Source: Stenotrophomonas rhizophila (GTDB lineage Bacteria > Pseudomonadota > Gammaproteobacteria > Xanthomonadales > Xanthomonadaceae). Taken from it: DNA of 64,000 nucleotides. Below are positions 54,082-62,438 of this stretch, piece after piece (positions within the stretch are counted from its first letter, which is position 1; every line of letters starts with the position of its first letter). The stretch covers positions 124,001 to 188,000 of the forward strand of contig NZ_JACWUO010000005.1 in the NCBI RefSeq assembly GCF_020857975.1, given 5' to 3'. Both the position numbers and the translations under genes were made by a program. Below the pieces are notes generated by a model. The model was not told where the DNA came from, ran no database searches, and saw only the letters and a list, made by a program, of their open reading frames with translations.

Positions 54082-54718
54082 CGGCCGCAGCGCTGACTTT
54101 GGGGCGGGGAATCGGCGCCATCTCAACCCGACGGTTGCGTGCGCGGCCGGCTTCCTCGGCGTTGGAATCCACCGGCTGCTCGGCGCCGAACGCGGCGGCG
54201 AACACCGCCGAGGCCGGCACGCCTTCGGCGACCAGCGCGCGGGTGACGGTCAATGCGCGTTCGGCCGACAGCGCCCAATTGTCGGCGAACTGGCGGTTGC
54301 CTTCGCGTACCTGGCGGTCATCGGTGAAGCCGCTGACCATCAGGATTTCCTCGCGCGAGGACAGGTACTGGGTCAGCGGCCCGGCCAGGCTGTTGAGCAG
54401 TTCGCGGCCTTCGGGCTGCAACTGGTCCGAGTTCAATGCAAACAGCACGCTGCCGCGGATGCCGATGCGGCCATCCACCAGCGTCACCCGCCCGGCTGCC
54501 AGCGGTACCGCCAGCGCCTGTTCCAGGGTCTGCCGGCGCCTGGCCTCGGCCTGGCGTTGCTGCACTTCATGGTCGAGCCGGGTGGACAGTTCCAGCTGCA
54601 GGGCGACCACCCCGACCAGGATCAGCACGAAGGCGCCGAGCAGCACCGACATCAGGTCGCCGAAGGCGGCCCAGATCGGCGCGCCCGATTCGCTCTCCAG
54701 CTCGATCTCCTCGCTCAT
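54071..54718 (-). CDS. MotB/OmpA-like membrane protein (ZorB-like)
   Basis: Protein of 215 residues. A cytoplasmic head (MSEEIELESESGAPIW) leads to one membrane helix at about residues 15-41 with an acidic residue at its start, Asp21 in AAFGDLMSVLLGAF, the position of the ion-carrying Asp in MotB, ExbD and ZorB. A short coil and an OmpA-like peptidoglycan-binding domain follow (VSGFTDDRQV, NWALSAERA, NRRVEM). It overlaps the upstream DUF802 gene by four bases. It probably forms the channel and cell-wall anchor of a complex with DUF802. Confidence 0.85.
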   Translation of the reverse strand: MSEEIELESESGAPIWAAFGDLMSVLLGAFVLILVGVVALQLELSTRLDHEVQQRQAEARRRQTLEQALAVPLAAGRVTLVDGRIGIRGSVLFALNSDQLQPEGRELLNSLAGPLTQYLSSREEILMVSGFTDDRQVREGNRQFADNWALSAERALTVTRALVAEGVPASAVFAAAFGAEQPVDSNAEEAGRARNRRVEMAPIPRPKVSAAADAR

Positions 54719-57123
54719 ACCGCAGCCGCCCCGGCCTTGCCGGCGCCACGGCGCGCGCTCAGCTGCTGCAGTTCCTCGATGATCTGCTGCTGCGACAGCA
54801 CGCTCAGGTCGATCACCTCACGCGCCTGGGCCACGTAATAGGCCAGCTGCTCGTCGCTGCGCAGCAGCGAGGCATCCAGTGCGCCGCTGATCTGCTCCAG
54901 GCGTTCGCCCAGCCCGGCACTGGCGCTGCCGAATACCTGCATCGCACCGCCGAAGGCATCGGCCAGGCTGGCCACTTCCACCGCGCTGCCGGTGAGCTGG
55001 GCAGCCACCTCGCCGAGCTTGCCGGTCTCGCCGGCCAGGTGCTCGGTGAAGCGCGCGCCCACCCGCTCGAGCAGGTCGGCCGAAGTGGTGACCAGCGCAT
55101 CGACGGCGCTGCGCTGTTCGGTGGAGGCGTGGTTGACCGCATCCAGCAGGGTTTCCAGGGTGGCCAGCAGGCGGCTGCGTTCGTCCAGCATCGCGGTATC
55201 GCGCACCATGCTGTCCGACAGTTTCTGGCGCAGCTCGGCCACCACCTCGGCCGCGGCCCTGGGCGCTTCGGAGGCCACCTGCACCAGCCGCGAAATTTCG
55301 GCGATGGTGTCGCTGGCGTGGGCCTGGGTGTGTTCGGTGATCTGCCGGGCGGTGCTTTCCAGCGCGTCGCAGATCTGCTGCTGGCGCTGGGCAACCTGTT
55401 CGCCGGTCTGCGCCCACTGCCGGCCCAGGTCGGCCGACAGCGCGCTGAAGGCGTCGCTCCATGCCCCCAGGCGCTGGCCATCGCGTGCTTCCAGCGCGTC
55501 CTGCAGGGCCGCGTGCGACTGCTGCATCGCCTGCACCAGGGTGCTGGCATGGGTGTCGAAGCTGCCGGCGGCGGCCGACAGCGCCTGCTGGTTGCGTTCG
55601 GCGTGGGCGTGGCTGGCCGCCTCCTGGCGTTCCAGCGCCTCGCGCCAGGCCGCGGCGTGGCTGTCGGTGCTGGCCTCCAGCCGGCTCGACAGCACCTCCA
55701 CCAGGGCGGTGGCGTGCTGGTCGTGGCGCTGCACGAACTGCTGCAGTGCGCCGCCGAGCGTGCCGAGCAGGGCCGCGCTGGTCTGCTGCTGGGCCAGCTG
55801 GGCGCTGTTCCAGCGTTCGGCGCTGGCCTCCAGGCGCGTGCCCAGTGCCTCGACCAGGCTGCCGGCCTGCTGCTGGTGCTGCGCGCTGAACTGCGCCAGC
55901 GTGCCCTGCAGTTCGCCGACCAGCGCCTGGTGGGTGTGCTGCTGGGCCTGCTGGGCTTCGCTCCAACGGTCGGCATTGGCGTCCAGCCGCGCCGACAGCG
56001 CCTCCAGCAGGCTGAGTGCACGTTGATCGTGCTGTTCGGCCAGCCGGTCCAGCGCGCCGCGCAGGGCTTCGGTCATGGCGGTGTGGCTGTGCTGCTGCGC
56101 GGCCAGGGCGTTGGTCCAGTGTTCGGCAGCGCTGCTGCGGCTGCTCTGGAAGCCGCTCTCCAGGCTGTCCAGCTGGCGCTGTACCGCTTCGCCCACGGTG
56201 CGCTGCAGGGTGCCGGTTTCAGCGGCGATGGCACGCAGGGTCTGCTGCATGACCGGCTGCAACGCCGCGCCGACGGCCTGCGCGCTGGCCGCCACGCTGG
56301 CGCTGAGCGCCTGTTCGATCGCCGCGGCCAGCCGCGCATGCTCGGCATCGGCCTTGGCGTGGAAGCTCTCCTGGCGTGCCAGCAACTGCGCATTGGCCTC
56401 CTGGCTGCGCTGTTCGATCGCGGCGGTCATCGCCTGCAGTTGCTCGACCAGGGCCGGCATCAACCCGGTCTGGGCCTGGGCCAGGCGCAGGGCTTCGCTG
56501 CGCTGCCAGGCCTGGGAATGATGGTGCAGCGGGCCGGCCAGCTGGGTATCCAGCTGCTGCACCACCTGCAGCCGTTCGCGCCGGCACAGCGCCGACAGCA
56601 GGCCGAGCATGGCCGAGGTGGCCACGCCGGCGATGGAGGTGCCGAACGCCACCGCCAGCCCTTCCACCGGCGCGCCCAGCGAGCCGCGGATGGCCTGCAG
56701 GTCGGTGGCGCTTTCCAGCGCCAGCCCGGTGCCGCGCAGGGTGGCCATCATGCCCAGCAGGGTGCCGAGCATGCCCAGCAGCACCAGTAGCCCGACCAGA
56801 TACGGGGTGAGTGCCGGTGCCGGCAGCGCGATGCGCTCGCCCTGCACGCGCAGCCGCACCGCGTTGCGCAGCCCGGCCGGCACGCGTTGCAGCCAGGGGC
56901 CCGGGTCGTCCTGCGCGGCGGCCATGTCGGCCAGCGCCAGGCCCAGCCCGGCCGTGGCCTGGCGATAACGGAACAGCTCCACGCCACCGGCGGTGTAGCA
57001 GGCGGCGATCACCAGCGCCACCGCCAGGCCCACCGGGTTGGTACCTACGTAGCCGGCGCCGATCCAGCACGCGGCGCACAGGCCTGCAAGGAAAACCGCG
57101 AAATACACACTAGTTCTGAACAT
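54715..57123 (-). CDS. DUF802 protein: MotA/ZorA-like membrane domain with long helical tail
   Basis: Protein of 802 residues. Four hydrophobic segments lie at about 5-23, 31-51, 107-129 (LVGLLVLLGMLGTLLGMMATL) and 155-179 (GLAVAFGTSIAGVATSAMLGLL), the MotA/TolQ/ExbB arrangement of two outer and two channel helices. From about residue 183 to the end the sequence is Ala/Gln/Leu-rich and almost wholly helical, with repeating blocks such as LVEALGTRLEASAERWNSAQ. This resembles the long cytoplasmic tail of ZorA. It is followed by its MotB/OmpA-like partner. An ion-driven rotary or force-transmitting complex is the best inference. Confidence 0.8.
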   Translation of the reverse strand: MFRTSVYFAVFLAGLCAACWIGAGYVGTNPVGLAVALVIAACYTAGGVELFRYRQATAGLGLALADMAAAQDDPGPWLQRVPAGLRNAVRLRVQGERIALPAPALTPYLVGLLVLLGMLGTLLGMMATLRGTGLALESATDLQAIRGSLGAPVEGLAVAFGTSIAGVATSAMLGLLSALCRRERLQVVQQLDTQLAGPLHHHSQAWQRSEALRLAQAQTGLMPALVEQLQAMTAAIEQRSQEANAQLLARQESFHAKADAEHARLAAAIEQALSASVAASAQAVGAALQPVMQQTLRAIAAETGTLQRTVGEAVQRQLDSLESGFQSSRSSAAEHWTNALAAQQHSHTAMTEALRGALDRLAEQHDQRALSLLEALSARLDANADRWSEAQQAQQHTHQALVGELQGTLAQFSAQHQQQAGSLVEALGTRLEASAERWNSAQLAQQQTSAALLGTLGGALQQFVQRHDQHATALVEVLSSRLEASTDSHAAAWREALERQEAASHAHAERNQQALSAAAGSFDTHASTLVQAMQQSHAALQDALEARDGQRLGAWSDAFSALSADLGRQWAQTGEQVAQRQQQICDALESTARQITEHTQAHASDTIAEISRLVQVASEAPRAAAEVVAELRQKLSDSMVRDTAMLDERSRLLATLETLLDAVNHASTEQRSAVDALVTTSADLLERVGARFTEHLAGETGKLGEVAAQLTGSAVEVASLADAFGGAMQVFGSASAGLGERLEQISGALDASLLRSDEQLAYYVAQAREVIDLSVLSQQQIIEELQQLSARRGAGKAGAAAV

Positions 57124-57133
57124 GAGGTCCCAG

Positions 57134-57829
57134 TTATCGGGGGCGAAGTACTGCAAGCAGGCCTTCGATGGGGTGAAAACGAACATCCAGCTCGGCCAGC
57201 AGCACCTGCTGCATGTCGTGCTGGAAACGCAGCCGCCAGGCATTGCTGGCGGGGGCGGTCGGTACGGGTTCGCCGTCGGCTGCGGCCGGCAACGCCGCCG
57301 CGTGCAGGCGGGCGAAATGCTGGCCCAGCAGGGCCGGTACGCTGGCCAGCAGGGCCTGCTCGCGCGGGCTCAGGGTCTGCTCCATCACCGCGTCCACTTC
57401 GGCCAGCCGCGCCAGTTCCGGTGCGGCATGGCCGAGCATGTCGCGCAGCCGCCCACGCAGCCGGCCGGTGGCGGCCAGCATCGACCGTTGCAGGGTCAAC
57501 ACCCGCTGCCGCAGCGGCGCGAAATCATCCGACGCGGTGGAAGCACTCAGCGGCGGCAATGGCTGGGCGATGGCGTCGACCAGGGCCGCGCGCACCCGCG
57601 CGACCTCGGCGGCATCGGCCGCCTCGAACGGCGTCGCCTCGGCCACCGGGGGCGGCAGCCGGCCGTCCAGTGCCCGCGACAGCGCCACCGCCCGGTTCCA
57701 GTCCACCCATTGGCTCAGGCGATCGGACAAGTCCGGGCTGGCAGCCGGCACCTTGCCATCGGCAAACCCCGCCAACAGGCGGATGAAGGCCGGGGCGGGC
57801 AGGGGCGGGCGGTAGGACGTTTTCGCCAT
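57134..57829 (-). CDS. DUF3348-family protein, first gene of motor-like operon
   Basis: Soluble, helical protein of 231 residues without membrane span or signal. Parts such as FIRLLAGFADGKVPAASPDLSDRLSQWVDW and the C-terminal AELDVRFHPIEGLLAVLRP mark the DUF3348 family. It starts at 57829 and ends 10 bp before the DUF802 gene, so it opens the operon. No catalytic motif is evident; a cytoplasmic partner of the DUF802 tail is plausible. The function is unknown. Confidence 0.8.
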   Translation of the reverse strand: MAKTSYRPPLPAPAFIRLLAGFADGKVPAASPDLSDRLSQWVDWNRAVALSRALDGRLPPPVAEATPFEAADAAEVARVRAALVDAIAQPLPPLSASTASDDFAPLRQRVLTLQRSMLAATGRLRGRLRDMLGHAAPELARLAEVDAVMEQTLSPREQALLASVPALLGQHFARLHAAALPAAADGEPVPTAPASNAWRLRFQHDMQQVLLAELDVRFHPIEGLLAVLRPR

Positions 57830-58001
57830 TGTTCCGGTTAAAACGCTGAATTTTACACCGGAATGACAGTTGGGCTGTCTGAACAAGATTCCGAGCGGTC
57901 ACGGGGAAGGAACGAAATCAGATAGTTGCGACGCGCGGCACGGACGGCCCCAAGAGGGCGCATGGGACAATCCCGAGGGATGACCACAGGAGGGTGCCGC
58001 C

Positions 58002-58613
58002 TTGAGTGCAGGGAAGATGATTGTCGTCGGCGGGCTGCTGCTGGCCGGGCTGGGCACCGCCAGTGCCGAACCTGCGCCCGCAGCACTGACGCTGGACCGG
58101 GCCAAGGCCGCCGTGGCCGCCACCCTGGACCTGATTCCATCCGACGACATCCAGTACGACTACCGGCCGCTGGTGGTCCGGCTGGCCGATATCGATGGCC
58201 GCGGCACCCGCGGCGTTGTCTACGTCTATACCGCGACCAACACCGGCAGCACCTTCGAGCAGACTAACAACCTAGTGGTGATGAGCGCCCTGGCGCCGGA
58301 TGATCGCCGCGGCCGGTCGGCCTATCCGGGCAGTTCGTCGCTGGATGACGCCACCTATGCGGTGATCCGCGAGATGGGCTATGCCGATGATGCCACCGAC
58401 CATATCCCGGGACAGTTCAAGCGCCTTGAAGTCGTCGACGGGCAGATCCGGGTCACCTTCGACAGTCAAGCCAAGTCGACGTTGTGCCATGCCGAAGACC
58501 GAGCGAGGTACGACCAGGAACCATGCCCGGCACCGGGCCGGCATACCTGGACATGGCGTTGGAGCCCGGGAACGCTGACCCGCACCGAGCCGCCGGGACC
58601 GGGCGCGCACTGA
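58002..58613 (+). CDS. Secreted hypothetical protein
   Basis: Protein of 203 residues with a signal peptide (MIVVGGLLLAGLGTASAEP). A TTG start fits a perfect AGGAGGG ribosome site with 7-base spacing; the ATG at 58017 is an alternative. The mature part (DDIQYDYRPLVVRLADIDGRGTRGVVYVYT) could be beta-rich and has two cysteines near the end that might form a disulfide. It is divergent from the motor-like operon with 172 bp between them. No family recognised. Confidence 0.6.
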   Translation: MSAGKMIVVGGLLLAGLGTASAEPAPAALTLDRAKAAVAATLDLIPSDDIQYDYRPLVVRLADIDGRGTRGVVYVYTATNTGSTFEQTNNLVVMSALAPDDRRGRSAYPGSSSLDDATYAVIREMGYADDATDHIPGQFKRLEVVDGQIRVTFDSQAKSTLCHAEDRARYDQEPCPAPGRHTWTWRWSPGTLTRTEPPGPGAH

Positions 58614-58707
58614 CGTGCTGCACACAGGCGTATGCACCACGCTTACATCGCATTGCCTACGTTGGACACGGGTGCAGTACCGGCCCGTTCCCCCAAAGGA
58701 GTCCACC

Positions 58708-59121
58708 ATGCAACAGCAGATCCCCGAAGGTACCCTGGTCGTCGTGGCTGACGGCGGCTCGGCCCGCGTGTTCACCAACGTCGGCACGGGGCGCACGCTG
58801 CAACTCAAGCAGCATGAGGAACTGCAGGTGCAGGACATCAGCGCGCAGGGCGTCTCCGGGCAGGGGCCGTCCGGGGCGATGCCCAAGGACATGAGCGTGG
58901 CCCAGCTCAACGAAGCCACCTTCGCCAAGCAGTTGGCCGCGCAGTTGAACGAAGATGCGCTCAACAACCGCTATGCCCACCTGGTGCTGATCGCCGACCC
59001 GCAGACACTCGGCCGTATCCGCCCGCAGCTGCACAAGGAAGTACAGTCGCGGCTGATCCGCGAACTGGCCAAGGACTTCACCAATGCGCCGCTGAAAGAT
59101 GTGCAGCGCGCGTTGGAATGA
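58708..59121 (+). CDS. Host attachment family protein
   Basis: Cytoplasmic protein of 137 residues. The opening VVVADGGSARVFTN and the C-terminal part (LVLIADPQTLGRIRPQLHKE, RELAKDFTNAPLKDVQRAL) match the Protein_host_attach family (PF10116), first named for bacterial attachment to plant hosts; the molecular role is uncertain. AAAGGAG precedes the ATG. It is followed 21 bp later by a thioredoxin-like gene, probably co-transcribed. Confidence 0.85.
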   Translation: MQQQIPEGTLVVVADGGSARVFTNVGTGRTLQLKQHEELQVQDISAQGVSGQGPSGAMPKDMSVAQLNEATFAKQLAAQLNEDALNNRYAHLVLIADPQTLGRIRPQLHKEVQSRLIRELAKDFTNAPLKDVQRALE

Positions 59122-59142
59122 CCCACCGGAGCAGAGCGCAGC

Positions 59143-59475
59143 ATGGCCTATACCCCCGACTATGTAGACACCCCGCCCAGCCGTGCCGAGCTGGACGCCG
59201 GCAGCGGCTGGCAGCTGCTGGAGTTCGGCGCGCCGTGGTGCCCGCACTGCAGCGCCGCGCAGCCGGTGGTTCAGGCGCTGCTGCAGCAGCACGACATGCC
59301 GCACCTCAAGGTCGAAGACGGCAAGGGCCGGCTCCTGGGTCGCGCGTATCAAGTGAAGTTGTGGCCTACCGTGATCCTGCTGCACAACGGTGAAGAGCAG
59401 GGGCGCGTGGTGCGGCCGTTGCGCGTGGAAGATATCGAGGCGTTGGCGGCGCTGGTGCGGCGGCAGGACGCGTAG
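59143..59475 (+). CDS. Thioredoxin-family protein
   Basis: Thioredoxin fold of 110 residues with the redox pair C33-PH-C36 (GAPWCPHCSAAQP) and the cis-Pro in KLWPTVILL. It lacks a signal peptide, so it acts in the cytoplasm. CPHC is the DsbA-type dipeptide, which raises the redox potential compared with CGPC. It follows the host-attachment gene. Its TAG stop lies in a GTAG-headed GC-rich stretch that may be a degenerate REP. Confidence 0.85.
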   Translation: MAYTPDYVDTPPSRAELDAGSGWQLLEFGAPWCPHCSAAQPVVQALLQQHDMPHLKVEDGKGRLLGRAYQVKLWPTVILLHNGEEQGRVVRPLRVEDIEALAALVRRQDA

Positions 59476-59603
59476 GGCCGGAGCTGCCTCCACACGGCAT
59501 GCTGCGCCGTGCCCGATACGCTGCGATGCAGCATGAAACAAGGCCGATCCCACTCCAACGGCACCTGCAATGGCGGCCCGCCGGTGCTAGGATCGGCTCA
59601 ATA

Positions 59604-59617
59604 TTGAATCGATCCAA
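59604..59617. promoter_or_regulatory. LacI-family operator upstream of GH92 gene
   Basis: TTGAATCGATCCAA is a near-perfect palindrome around CG, of the type bound by LacI-family regulators. It lies 10 bp before the mannosidase start, where a bound repressor would block transcription. The regulator gene is not in this window. Confidence 0.6.
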
Positions 59618-59626
59618 ATCCGACCT

Positions 59627-61969
59627 ATGCCAATGCTCGAGAAGAAGCGATGGGCCGCGCTGGCGGCAGGAACCCTGTTGATGGCGGGCACGGCAATGGC
59701 TGCACCGTCCGAGCTGGGTGAGCGCGCATTCGGGTCGGTGGACCCGTTCATTGGCACCGCCGGGGAGGGGCATACCTATCCCGGGGCGACGGTGCCGTTC
59801 GGCATGGTCCAGCTCAGCCCGGACACGCGCATCCAGCCGCGCGAAAAAGCCTATGACTGGGCCGCAGGCTACCGGCACGACGACCGCAGCATCGTCGGCT
59901 TCTCGCATACCCACTTTTCCGGCAGCGGCCATTCGGACCTGGGCGATGTGCTGCTGATGCCGGTCGCCCCCGGCACCAGCCTGGAACGTGGCGACCCGGA
60001 CAAGCCTGGCAGCGGATACACCTCGCACTTCGGCCACGACGACGAACGCGCCGAGCCCGGTTACTACGCCGTCACCCTGGACGATCCCAAGGTGCGCGCC
60101 GAGCTCACCGCCAGCACCCGCGTCGGCGTGCATCGCTACACCTTCCCGGCCAACCAGCCGGCACGGGTGCTGCTGGACCTGCGCACCAGCCTGTACGACT
60201 ACCCGGGCAAGATCTCGTGGTCGCGCTTGCGGGTACGCGACGATGGCACCGTCACCGGCTTCCGCGAAACCCGCGGCTGGGCACCGGGCCGCCAGCTGTA
60301 TTTCGCGATGCGCTTCTCGCGCCCGCTGACCGCGCACGAACTGCACAACACCGAAAAAGACATCCCCTACAAGGGCTTTGCGCCGCCGGCACCGAATGCA
60401 CCGGGCGAGCGCGCGCAGATCGAGGGCCGCCAGCTGGTGGGTACGTTCGATTTCGGCACGCTGAAAGCGCCGCTGGTGGTCAGCGTGGCGATCTCCTCGG
60501 TGAGCGAGGCCGGTGCGATCGCCAATCTTGCCGCCGAAGTGCCCGATCTGGATTTCGACCGGGTCCGCGCCGAAGCCAAAAAACAGTGGACCGAGGCGCT
60601 GTCGGTACTGGATATCCAGGCGCCCGCGCATGCTCGGCGCAGCGCCTATACCGCGCTCTACCACAGCCTGCTTGGCCCCACGCTGTTCATGGATGCCGAC
60701 GGCCAGTACCGCGGCGCGGACAACGCCGTGCACCGCGCCGAAGGCTTCAACCACTACTCCACCTTCTCGCTGTGGGATACCTACCGCGCCCTGCACCCGC
60801 TGCTGACCCTGGTCCAGCCGGAAAAACGCAACAGCGATTTCATCAACTCGCTGCTGGCCCACCAGCAGCACAGCGCCTACGGCATGCTGCCGGTGTGGTC
60901 GTTCCACGGCCAGGAAACCTGGTGCATGATCGGCTACCACGCCGTGCCGGTGATCGCCGATGCCTACCTCAAGGGCATCGGCGGCTTCGATGCCGACAAG
61001 GCGCTGCAGGCGATGGTCGCCACCGCCAACTACGGCCCCTACGATGGCATCGCCCAATACCGCGAGTTGGGCTGGGTACCGATCGACGAGGAAGGCGAGG
61101 CCGCCAGCAAGACCCTGGAATACGCCTTCGACGACTGGACCATCGCACGCATGGCCGAAGCGATGGGCCGCAAGGACGTGCAGGCCACCTTCGACAAGCG
61201 CGCCGGCAACTGGCGCCATGCTTTCGACGCCGATACCGGCTTCATGCGCGCGCGCAAGCGCGACGGCAGCTTCCGCACGCCGTTCGATCCCAGCGCCAGC
61301 GGCTACGGCAGCGACTACACCGAAGGCAATGCCTGGCAGTACTCCTGGTATGTGCCGCAGGACGTGGCCGGCCTGGCTAGGGCGCACGGTGGCAGCGACA
61401 AACTGCTGGCGCGGCTGGACCAGGTGTTCGACGCCAAGGTCGACCCGGCGGTGTTCGAGCACATGGAGGACATCACCGGCCTGATCGGCTGGTATGCGCA
61501 CGGCAACGAACCCAGCCACCACGTGGCCTATCTGTACGCCCATGCCGGGCAGCCGTGGCGCACCCAGGCGCGCCTGAAGCAGATCATGGACACCCAGTAC
61601 GCCGACCGCCCCGACGGCCTGGCCGGCAATGACGACCTGGGCCAGATGTCGGCCTGGTATGTATTCACTGCGCTGGGCTTCTACCCGGTGGCGCCGGGCA
61701 GCGGCGAATACATCATCGGCCGCCCGTTCCTGCCCAAGGCCTCGCTGCACCTGCCCAACGGCAACACCTTCACCATTACCACCGACGGGCTGGAGCAGGG
61801 CCACGGCTATATCGGCGCGGTCACCCTCAACGGCAAGCCATTGCAGCGCGCCTTCCTGCGCCACGCCGAGATCCTGGCCGGCGGCGAACTGCACTTCACC
61901 CTGCAGGCCGCGCCGAACCAGGCCTGGCCGGGGCAGGGTGCGCAGGCGCCGTATTCGATGTCGCGCTGA
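59627..61969 (+). CDS. GH92 family alpha-mannosidase, exported
   Basis: Glycoside hydrolase of 780 residues with a signal peptide cleaved near AMAAPSE. The GH92 opening VDPFIGTAGEGHTYPGATVPFGMVQLSPDT is present, as are FSHTHFSGSGHSDLGD and the catalytic-region motifs (FSLWDTYRALHPLLTL, EGNAWQYSWYVPQD, GNEPSHHVAYLY, GNDDLGQMSAWYVF). GH92 enzymes are Ca-dependent inverting exo-alpha-mannosidases acting mostly on host N-glycans or yeast mannan. The start may be either Met 1 or Met 3. A terminator hairpin follows. Confidence 0.93.
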   Translation: MPMLEKKRWAALAAGTLLMAGTAMAAPSELGERAFGSVDPFIGTAGEGHTYPGATVPFGMVQLSPDTRIQPREKAYDWAAGYRHDDRSIVGFSHTHFSGSGHSDLGDVLLMPVAPGTSLERGDPDKPGSGYTSHFGHDDERAEPGYYAVTLDDPKVRAELTASTRVGVHRYTFPANQPARVLLDLRTSLYDYPGKISWSRLRVRDDGTVTGFRETRGWAPGRQLYFAMRFSRPLTAHELHNTEKDIPYKGFAPPAPNAPGERAQIEGRQLVGTFDFGTLKAPLVVSVAISSVSEAGAIANLAAEVPDLDFDRVRAEAKKQWTEALSVLDIQAPAHARRSAYTALYHSLLGPTLFMDADGQYRGADNAVHRAEGFNHYSTFSLWDTYRALHPLLTLVQPEKRNSDFINSLLAHQQHSAYGMLPVWSFHGQETWCMIGYHAVPVIADAYLKGIGGFDADKALQAMVATANYGPYDGIAQYRELGWVPIDEEGEAASKTLEYAFDDWTIARMAEAMGRKDVQATFDKRAGNWRHAFDADTGFMRARKRDGSFRTPFDPSASGYGSDYTEGNAWQYSWYVPQDVAGLARAHGGSDKLLARLDQVFDAKVDPAVFEHMEDITGLIGWYAHGNEPSHHVAYLYAHAGQPWRTQARLKQIMDTQYADRPDGLAGNDDLGQMSAWYVFTALGFYPVAPGSGEYIIGRPFLPKASLHLPNGNTFTITTDGLEQGHGYIGAVTLNGKPLQRAFLRHAEILAGGELHFTLQAAPNQAWPGQGAQAPYSMSR

Positions 61970-61977
61970 GCCTGGTG

Positions 61978-62015
61978 TCCGCTGCCGGCCCGCCGGGGTG
62001 GGGGCCGGCAGCGGA
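61978..62015 (+). terminator. Hairpin terminator after GH92 gene
   Basis: A 13-bp perfect stem (61978-61990 with 62003-62015) lies 8 bp after the mannosidase stop. It has no T tract. Confidence 0.65.
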
Positions 62016-62045
62016 TGGCCGGGCCATAATGCGATTTATTCCCCA

Positions 62046-62055
62046 TTTGGCCAAA
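62046..62055. promoter_or_regulatory. Palindrome in toxin-antitoxin promoter
   Basis: TTTGGCCAAA, a perfect palindrome just upstream of a -10-like TATAGT (62061-62066) and about 40 bp before the antitoxin start. Phd-type antitoxins usually bind such sites and repress their own operon. Confidence 0.45.
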
Positions 62056-62093
62056 AGGCGTATAGTGGCCCCATTCCCTCCGTGGAGCCTGCC

Positions 62094-62435
62094 ATGACCC
62101 TGCCACTGGACCTGCCCGGCCTGGAGAAGGCCACCGCCTCCTCGGTGAAGACCCGCGGCTGGCCGAGCCTGATGCGTACTGTCCGCGAGAAGCAGGCGCT
62201 GGTCATCACCAACCACAACCACCCCGAAGCGGTGATCGTGGACATCAAGGCCTACCAGGAACTGCTGGCCAAGGCCGCCGGCACCGACAGCGGCACCCGC
62301 GCCGCTGACCTGGAGCGCCTGCGTGCCCGGTTCGATACCCAGCTGGCCAGCCTGGACCGCGATGGCGGGCTGGGCAAGGTGCTGGGCCAGCCGATCCGCC
62401 GCGGCCGCAAGGTCACCCTCGGCCAGCCGCTCTGA
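62094..62435 (+). CDS. Phd/YefM-family antitoxin
   Basis: Antitoxin of 113 residues. The N-terminal Phd/YefM fold is seen in SVKTRGWPSLMRTVREKQALVITNHNHPEAVIVDIKAYQEL, which both binds DNA and dimerises. The C-terminal half (RAADLERLRARFDTQLASLD) should wrap the toxin. GGAG precedes the ATG. It lies 3 bp upstream of a zeta-type kinase gene and probably neutralises it and represses the operon. Confidence 0.85.
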   Translation: MTLPLDLPGLEKATASSVKTRGWPSLMRTVREKQALVITNHNHPEAVIVDIKAYQELLAKAAGTDSGTRAADLERLRARFDTQLASLDRDGGLGKVLGQPIRRGRKVTLGQPL

Positions 62436-62438
62436 CCG

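Noticed and set aside
53425..57829. Calling the motor-like operon a Zorya defence system
   Set aside because: Only ZorA/ZorB-like architecture is seen. The ZorC, ZorD or ZorE effectors are absent, so the name would overstate the evidence.
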